DNA of 10,029 bases, from assembly GCA_023131935.1 (NCBI GenBank), contig JAGLYY010000168.1, positions 1-10,029 on the forward strand, written 5' to 3'. Each line of letters starts with the position of its first letter. Within the stretch, counting starts at the first letter, position 1. The stretch is from Spirochaetales bacterium (GTDB taxonomy: Bacteria; Spirochaetota; Spirochaetia; JAGLYY01). Below the pieces are notes generated by a model. It did not search any database. It saw nothing but the letters and a program-made list of their open reading frames with translations, and was not told the DNA's origin. Made by a program: the position numbers and the translations under genes. Shown here piece by piece: positions 6,274-10,029 of this stretch.

Positions 6274-6912
6274 TTATTCGTTCCGCCCTTCCGATTCCCT
6301 GCCGGAAATTTCGGAAAGACGGGATTCTACTATTTCCTTACTTACGAGGACTTCGGATTCTTCGCCCGCGATGTACACACGACCGAAGCTTCCAAAACCG
6401 GTTACGTTAATGATGTTAATCCGCGAAGCCTTCTCCGCTTCATTCGCCGCGTAATAGGCATACCCCGCGGGTTTCATCTCAAGTACATAGAGAGTATCTC
6501 CCCGGAGGACCATGTTTCCATATCTCACCTTGTTGATGAGCTGAGCATGATGATCACTGATGTTCTTAATAAGCTGACTTGTCAGGATCTCGGGTTTCAT
6601 TCGATCATTTTCCGTGAGACCCATCTCCTTGAGGATCGCGTCCCCTGCCTGCCGGGCATCACCCTGGTTGTCGGAGTGGACCTCGAGAAGGCCAAAGAGC
6701 CGTTCCACAATCTGGATTCCCGGAGCGACATTTGTAGCCTTCAGAGCGATATCCGTGAGACGGTTGATCTCGATACCGGGAGAAATCTCCGCGATCATAC
6801 ATGCCTGCCCCGCGACGGGGAAGTAACCCCGGGATACGGTAGCGAGGTAAGAGGCCATCTGAAGCTGAAGAGAATCGAGATAGATATAGGTCCGTAAATC
6901 TATATTTTTCAT
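6274..6912 (-). CDS. BMC-T trimeric shell protein of the stacking (double-layer) type
   Basis: Two divergent BMC domains can be recognised in this 212-residue protein. Domain 1 (about 36-97) runs QACMIAEISPGIEINRLTDIALKATNV to GLLEVHSDNQGDARQAGDAI. Domain 2 (about 139-203) runs DTLYVLEMKPAGYAYYAANEAEKASR to GSFGRVYIAGEESEVLVSKEIVESRL. An N-terminal segment (1-35, LRTYIYLDSLQLQMASYLATVSRGYFP in part) precedes them. This organisation and wording match, from memory, the Haliangium BMC-T2/T3 proteins, whose trimers stack face to face and have a gated wide pore. A route for bulky metabolites such as dR5P or cofactors is therefore plausible, by inference. The ATG at 6912 overlaps the first BMC-H stop by four bases (ATGA), and GGAGGT lies eight bases upstream. 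The pair is thus probably made in coupled amounts. Confidence 0.9.
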   Translation of the reverse strand: MKNIDLRTYIYLDSLQLQMASYLATVSRGYFPVAGQACMIAEISPGIEINRLTDIALKATNVAPGIQIVERLFGLLEVHSDNQGDARQAGDAILKEMGLTENDRMKPEILTSQLIKNISDHHAQLINKVRYGNMVLRGDTLYVLEMKPAGYAYYAANEAEKASRINIINVTGFGSFGRVYIAGEESEVLVSKEIVESRLSEISGRESEGRNE

Positions 6913-7205
6913 GATCCCGAACCTCCAACAGGCATAACTTCATCAACATTTACGTGGGGACGGGGAATGATATGGACGGAAACAACCTCTCCAACCCGTT
7001 CTGCCGCTCTACTCCCCGCGTCAAGGGCAGCACGGACGGCGGCTACATCTCCACGAACGATGGCGGTGACATATCCGCCTCCGGTTTTTTCCCATCCCGT
7101 GAGATCCACTTTCGCGGCCTTTACCATGGCATCGGAAGCTTCCACCATCGCGGCGAAACCTCTGGTCTCTATCATACCTAAGGCGTTTCCATTTTTATCA
7201 GCCAT
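6909..7205 (-). CDS. BMC-H hexameric shell protein (first gene of the operon)
   Basis: The 98-residue single BMC-domain protein begins MADKNGNALGMIETRG and continues with AAMVEASDAMVKAAKVDL, a pore loop EKTGGGYVTAIVRGDV and HIIPRPHVNVDEVMP. It closely follows canonical hexameric shell proteins, though the central pore glycines are GGG rather than the GSG of PduA. I chose ATG 7205, which has GGAGG five bases upstream. A GTG at 7217 overlaps that ribosome binding site and would add only MEDR. As promoter-proximal gene with the best ribosome binding site, it should be the most abundant shell component. About 66 bases of leader separate it from the predicted transcription start, and operator 1 lies in that leader. 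Confidence 0.96.
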   Translation of the reverse strand: MADKNGNALGMIETRGFAAMVEASDAMVKAAKVDLTGWEKTGGGYVTAIVRGDVAAVRAALDAGSRAAERVGEVVSVHIIPRPHVNVDEVMPVGGSGS

Positions 7206-7250
7206 TCTATCCTCCACCTTTTATCGAATATTGTGTCGCGCCAATTTCTG

Positions 7251-7266
7251 TGTTAAAATATTAACA
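7251..7266. promoter_or_regulatory. DeoR-type operator 1 (TGTTA-N6-TAACA)
   Basis: The 16-base site TGTTAAAATATTAACA has perfect 5-base arms. The E. coli DeoR operator, as I remember it, is TGTTAGAATTCTAACA, with identical arms and spacing. It lies downstream of the predicted BMC-operon start site and overlaps the putative -35 of deoR. Its centre is 21 bp (two helical turns) from operator 2. Confidence 0.8.
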
Positions 7267-7280
7267 ATATATGTTATAAT
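7253..7280 (+). promoter_or_regulatory. Probable sigma70 promoter of deoR
   Basis: A perfect TATAAT lies at 7275-7280, with TTAAAA (four of six matches to TTGACA) at 7253-7258, spacing 16. Transcription would start near 7287, giving a leader of about 23 bases. The -35 overlaps operator 1 and the -10 is inside operator 2, so deoR should repress itself. Confidence 0.6.
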
Positions 7281-7288
7281 TATAACAT
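7271..7288. promoter_or_regulatory. DeoR-type operator 2, perfect 18-bp palindrome
   Basis: ATGTTATAATTATAACAT is a perfect palindrome. Its inner 16 bases (7272-7287) are TGTTA-TAATTA-TAACA, the same arms and spacing as operator 1. The palindrome supplies a TATAAT on each strand, so one bound repressor would cover the -10 elements of both divergent promoters. Confidence 0.85.
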
Positions 7289-7306
7289 CGCTATGGGGAA
7301 TGTCAA
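7279..7306 (-). promoter_or_regulatory. Sigma70 promoter of the BMC operon
   Basis: Reading the minus strand, a perfect TTGACA (7306-7301) is followed after 16 bases by a perfect TATAAT (7284-7279). Transcription should begin near 7272 and run left into the BMC genes. The -10 is inside operator 2 and operator 1 lies just downstream, so tight repression with strong induced expression is expected. The -35 abuts the deoR start codon. Confidence 0.85.
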
Positions 7307-7309
7307 GGA

Positions 7310-8086
7310 ATGAACAGTCAGGCAAAACGATTAAACAAAATACTGGAACACCTGAGAAAAAACACAGCTTCGTCAGTGAAGAGACTGTCTGAAGAGCTCA
7401 ATGTTTCCCATATGACAATCAGGAGGGACCTTGAACTCCTTGAAAAGCAGAATATCGTGGAAACCTTTCATGGAGGGGTGATGTTGAGATTCGCCGGTCT
7501 GGCGGGAAAGAACAATGACTACTCCCTCCTTCAGGCCGCGACCAGCATGGCGGAAGAAAAAATCGGTATCGGCGAAGCAGCAGCTAAACTCCTGAAATCT
7601 GAGGATATCATCGTCATTGATTCAGGCTCGACAACCGAATACCTCGCCAGGGCACTGCCCCGGGCACTCCCCCTGACTGTTATTTGTTACGCCCTGAACA
7701 TCCTTATGGATGTGACGAAACGGGAGAACTGCGATATTATCTTTGCCGGTGGTCAGTACCACACCAACACCCTGATGTTTGAAAGCCCGGAAGGGATACA
7801 GTTGATCAAACGAACCAGGGCATCAAAAGCCTTTGTGTCCGCCAGCGGCATCAGTGACCGATTAGGGGTGACCTGCTCCAACCGGTATGAAGGGAGCACC
7901 AAACAGGCGGTTATGGAAACATCAATGCAGAAGGTCCTCCTGGCCGACTCAACAAAGTTCGACAGGGTCCGGAGCACCTGCTTTGCTGACCTCAAGGATT
8001 TTGATATCCTGATAACTGATGAAGGGATTCCCCCGGAGTACCGGGAGTACTGCGGGAAGGAGGGGATTGAACTGATTGTTGTGTGA
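7310..8086 (+). CDS. deoR: DeoR-family transcriptional repressor, probable deoxyribonucleoside/dR5P regulator
   Basis: The 258-residue protein has the DeoR layout. An N-terminal winged helix-turn-helix (about 20-57) includes SVKRLSEELNVSHMTIRRDLE and TFHGGVML. A sugar-phosphate-binding domain follows, with DSGSTTEYLA (104-113), FAGGQYHTNTLMF (145-157) and ADSTKFDRVR (212-221). Segments such as TVICYALNIL, FVSASGISDRLGVTC and ADLKDFDILITD resemble E. coli DeoR itself more than generic members such as GlpR or FruR, judged from memory. E. coli DeoR is induced by deoxyribose 5-phosphate. The ATG at 7310 has a usable GGGGA about ten bases upstream, while AAGGA is directly adjacent. The gene is divergent from the BMC operon and shares operators with it, so it very likely controls the compartment and itself. 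The stop lies nine bases from the convergent MATE stop, and no terminator is evident between them. Confidence 0.92.
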   Translation: MNSQAKRLNKILEHLRKNTASSVKRLSEELNVSHMTIRRDLELLEKQNIVETFHGGVMLRFAGLAGKNNDYSLLQAATSMAEEKIGIGEAAAKLLKSEDIIVIDSGSTTEYLARALPRALPLTVICYALNILMDVTKRENCDIIFAGGQYHTNTLMFESPEGIQLIKRTRASKAFVSASGISDRLGVTCSNRYEGSTKQAVMETSMQKVLLADSTKFDRVRSTCFADLKDFDILITDEGIPPEYREYCGKEGIELIVV

Positions 8087-8095
8087 TGTAATGTT

Positions 8096-9472
8096 TCACT
8101 TCTCCACCTTGACCTTCAGCCATTTGCCGGACCGAAGTCCGTAATGGAGTATTCCGGAATGGACTACCTGGTACAATCCAAATCCAAGCCATATCAAAGC
8201 AATATTACCGGGAAAAAGCAGGTTCATTAACAATGAAAAACCCAGAATAAAGGTGAAATTGGTTGTGAACTCGGAAAAGAGAACAAACTTGCCCCAGCCG
8301 TTGCCGATAAATACCATTTCAAGCGTAAACCCTATAATCTCAATAAAGTAAAATGGGGCGAAAAAACGGAACGCCCGGCTGACCGAATCCAGAGCATCGG
8401 TAGAGTTGGTAAATATTCGAGCCAGAAAATCGGGGGAAAAGAAAGCCAGGAAGAAAACCAGAACCCCCACGGCGAGACCGGTAATATAACCAGATTTTAC
8501 GATCGACTTAGCTTCATCTTCTTTCCCTGCCCCAAGAGCGTTACCTACAAGTATCGAGGCACCATGAGCGAATCCCCCAACCAGAGTTTTATTTATTCTG
8601 AACGCGGAGAAGGCTACATGCGTGGCTGCCAGATATATGGGGCTGACACGCTCCACCATAGATTCATATAGCAGAACAATGAAAAAAGCCATCATATTCT
8701 GTATCGCGGGGGGAGTGGATATCCGTAATATATTCCTTATAATCTCCCATTTTATTTCCTGAAATCGTAAGTACTTATATTTATTTAAGTATTCCATTTT
8801 CAAGGCAACCAGCAGCATATAGAAGAAACCCGCGTATTGCGACAGAACTGTTCCAAGAGCAGCTCCCCGGATTCCCATCTCCGGCGCTCCAAGTTTCCCG
8901 AAGATAAAAATGTAATTTAGCACTACATTCAAAAGGTTGGAGATAATAGCGGCAATCATTACATACCGGGTTTTCTTTATGGAGCTGAAAAACCGCTGCA
9001 GGATCATTTGCAGTCCAAAAGGGATTAATGATAGACGAATCAATCCTATATAATCCAGCGCCAGAGCAATAATTCTTTCATCTTCAATCAGTATACCCAG
9101 AAGAGGTCCCGCTAAAAATGTTATCAGTACGGCAATAACACCGGCACACAACGATATAACCAAACCGTTGTCCATTATAATACCGGTCTGTTCAAAGGCA
9201 GCCATACCTGTTCCCTCTTTCCCCGCGCGTCTGGTGACAATGGCCTGTACACCATTTCCCAGGGGCCAAAGCAGAGTACTTATCATCCAGATAAACAAAC
9301 CGGCAATAGCCAGTGCGCCAAGTTCAATACTGCCCTCTTTATAATGCCCCATCATGATCGAATCGGTTACATGGTGAAAATAATGTGAAAGACGCCCCGC
9401 CAATAGAGGAATTCCAAGAAGAAGGATTTGCTTTAAGTGACTTTTGCGTGTGATTTGCTTTAGTAATTTCAT
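8096..9472 (-). CDS. MATE-family multidrug/metabolite efflux transporter
   Basis: The 458-residue membrane protein fits the MATE (NorM/DinF) family, which exports cationic drugs or metabolites in exchange for Na+ or H+. About twelve hydrophobic segments are visible. Family-like wording includes ILLLGIPLLAGRLSHYFHHVTDSIMMGH near the N terminus (in two parts), ALAIAGLFIWMISTLLWPLGNGVQAIVTRRAG, and GASILVGNALGAGKEDEA at the start of the second half. I place the start at ATG 9472, with GGAG five bases upstream. The longer reading from 9652 would add 60 polar, non-family residues that run through the inverted repeat. Codon usage looks more AT-rich than the BMC genes. It points toward deoR and shares no operator with it, so a role with the BMC is not supported. 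Confidence 0.92.
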   Translation of the reverse strand: MKLLKQITRKSHLKQILLLGIPLLAGRLSHYFHHVTDSIMMGHYKEGSIELGALAIAGLFIWMISTLLWPLGNGVQAIVTRRAGKEGTGMAAFEQTGIIMDNGLVISLCAGVIAVLITFLAGPLLGILIEDERIIALALDYIGLIRLSLIPFGLQMILQRFFSSIKKTRYVMIAAIISNLLNVVLNYIFIFGKLGAPEMGIRGAALGTVLSQYAGFFYMLLVALKMEYLNKYKYLRFQEIKWEIIRNILRISTPPAIQNMMAFFIVLLYESMVERVSPIYLAATHVAFSAFRINKTLVGGFAHGASILVGNALGAGKEDEAKSIVKSGYITGLAVGVLVFFLAFFSPDFLARIFTNSTDALDSVSRAFRFFAPFYFIEIIGFTLEMVFIGNGWGKFVLFSEFTTNFTFILGFSLLMNLLFPGNIALIWLGFGLYQVVHSGILHYGLRSGKWLKVKVEK

Positions 9473-9560
9473 ATTGCTCCGTCTACAAAGGTAACGCGTG
9501 TTCCGGTGAAAACTGACAACTATTCTGATTTTATCCTGACTGTTTAGTAGGTAAAAAAAC

Positions 9561-9589
9561 ATCATGCATAGGCATCCGGAATGAGTCAA
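9561..9589 (-). promoter_or_regulatory. Possible promoter of the MATE gene
   Basis: On the minus strand TTGACT (9589-9584) is followed after 17 bases by CATGAT (9566-9561), five and four matches to the sigma70 consensus. It would give a leader of roughly 80 bases before ATG 9472. The match is moderate and could be chance. Confidence 0.35.
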
Positions 9590-9603
9590 GCTATCGCATA
9601 CAT

Positions 9604-9626
9604 CTTCCGGAATATGTGTCCGGAAG
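9604..9626. repeat. Perfect 8-bp inverted repeat upstream of the MATE gene
   Basis: CTTCCGGA (9604-9611) and TCCGGAAG (9619-9626) flank a 7-base loop. On the plus strand it is followed by CTTTT, which is only weakly terminator-like, and no gene on that strand ends here. Its right arm is shared with the putative group II intron domain VI. Confidence 0.5.
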
Positions 9627-9681
9627 CTTTTAACCTCCAGCCCCCGCACCACCCTGCATGCAGGTCCGCATAGGGCGGTTC
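9620..9681 (-). ncRNA. Probable group II intron 3' fragment (domain V plus domain VI), orphan
   Basis: Read on the minus strand, 9681-9648 is a 34-base hairpin of domain V form. The 5' strand ACCGCCCUAUGCG pairs fully with its 3' partner except for a two-base GC bulge, leaving a distal 5-bp helix closed by the tetraloop GACC. It begins GAACCGCC and ends GGGUGGU, wording I recall from the 3' ends of reverse-transcriptase-bearing group II introns. It is followed by a domain VI-like hairpin (CUGGAGG, loop with GUUAAAA, GCUUCCGG; 9640-9620). Position, length, bulge and order fit. The tetraloop is not GNRA, and no intron-encoded reverse transcriptase lies in the next 340 bases upstream. It is therefore a remnant, or the tail of an element whose other parts were lost. 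Confidence 0.5.
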
Positions 9682-10029
9682 ATTTTATGAAGCAAACGAA
9701 ACTCTGATTTGGTTAATAAAATCCCTGATGTAGCCAACACTTTTTTCGTGCCGGAATGGTAGAGACATGGGGACGTATGTGTACGCTCATATGGGTGGTT
9801 CTCACGGATATGTCATATTCTATAAGTCGGAATATCCTGATCTGCCAGGGGAGACAATAAAGACACCTTCCAAACTTAGACTGTCTACATCATCGAGCTC
9901 AACATATTACATTCCTTTCAAGGAAGAGTATTCGCGTTTTAATGAGTCGATCCATTACAGCATAAAAAATCGCGAATGGACGTGAATTAACAGATGATGT
10001 TTGTTTATCGATGCCTACAAAGGCCGGAA
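9682..10029. other. Right-edge region without a confident gene
   Basis: Apart from the doubtful small ORF at 9767-9985, I see no gene, tRNA or convincing promoter here. Base composition is more AT-rich than the BMC operon. Together with the intron remnant it may mark the edge of the locus or a degraded mobile segment. Confidence 0.4.
9767..9985 (+). CDS. Doubtful small hypothetical protein or gene fragment
   Basis: The 72-residue frame begins MGTYVYAHMGGSHGYVIF and ends with a Tyr/Ser-rich segment (STYYIPFKEEYSRF). I recognise no family. The composition is protein-like rather than obviously random, but the ATG at 9767 has no good ribosome binding site. The frame is open only back to a TAG at 9731, and no promoter is evident. 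It may be the tail of a decayed gene or non-coding. Confidence 0.25.
   Translation: MGTYVYAHMGGSHGYVIFYKSEYPDLPGETIKTPSKLRLSTSSSSTYYIPFKEEYSRFNESIHYSIKNREWT

Noticed and set aside
7206..7217. GTG start adding four residues to the first BMC-H
   Set aside because: The GTG is part of the GGAGG ribosome binding site serving ATG 7205.
8087..8095. Bidirectional terminator between deoR and the MATE gene
   Set aside because: Only nine bases separate the stops and no stem with a T-run is seen there or just inside either gene.
9604..9630. Rho-independent terminator on the plus strand
   Set aside because: The T-run is only four bases and no plus-strand gene ends upstream; better explained as an inverted repeat tied to the intron remnant.
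9473..9652. A 60-residue N-terminal extension of the MATE protein
   Set aside because: The residues are not hydrophobic or family-like and run through the inverted repeat, whereas ATG 9472 has a good GGAG site and the normal MATE start.
1..10029. CRISPR array, tRNA or rRNA genes, insertion sequence ends
   Set aside because: No regularly spaced repeats, no cloverleaf-like or rRNA-like segments and no transposase reading frame were seen on either strand.

Overview
The window carries a bacterial microcompartment (BMC, metabolosome) locus of the kind called sugar-phosphate-utilizing (SPU). It appears built to break down 2-deoxyribose 5-phosphate (dR5P), most likely from deoxyribonucleosides or DNA. 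The host is a bacterium of intermediate GC content with ordinary sigma70-type promoters and strong GGAGG ribosome binding sites. The shell proteins resemble, from memory, the Haliangium ochraceum set. The partial secreted protein at the left edge, with an ISPNDD motif, would suit a spirochaete or a similar Gram-negative, but the phylum is only a guess.

Layout. Positions 1-144 (minus) hold the 5' end of a secreted-protein gene. Positions 206-7205 (minus) are one long, tightly packed operon. In transcription order it encodes BMC-H, a BMC-T of the stacking type, BMC-H, two BMC-P, a BMC-T, a CoA-acylating aldehyde dehydrogenase, two more BMC-P, an RpiB-family protein, DeoC aldolase and DeoB phosphopentomutase. 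Positions 7206-7309 are a divergent control region with two DeoR-type operators and overlapping promoters. Positions 7310-8086 (plus) encode a DeoR-family repressor. Positions 8096-9472 (minus, convergent with deoR) encode a MATE-family transporter with no clear link to the BMC. Positions 9473-10029 are mostly non-coding, with an inverted repeat, a probable orphan group II intron domain V/VI and one doubtful small ORF.

How the genes work together (inference from families). DeoB converts deoxyribose 1-phosphate to dR5P in the cytosol. Inside the shell, DeoC cleaves dR5P to glyceraldehyde 3-phosphate and acetaldehyde, and the aldehyde dehydrogenase turns acetaldehyde into acetyl-CoA. Both of these enzymes have an N-terminal amphipathic helix and linker typical of encapsulation peptides. 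Two hexamer, two trimer and four pentamer paralogues would form the shell. No phosphotransacylase, alcohol dehydrogenase or acetate kinase lies in the window, so cofactor recycling must be encoded elsewhere. The RpiB-family protein lacks the usual catalytic cysteine (Asp instead), so its reaction is open. The two operators have the form TGTTA-N6-TAACA, as in the E. coli DeoR operator as I remember it. This makes dR5P the likely inducer of both the repressor gene and the BMC operon.
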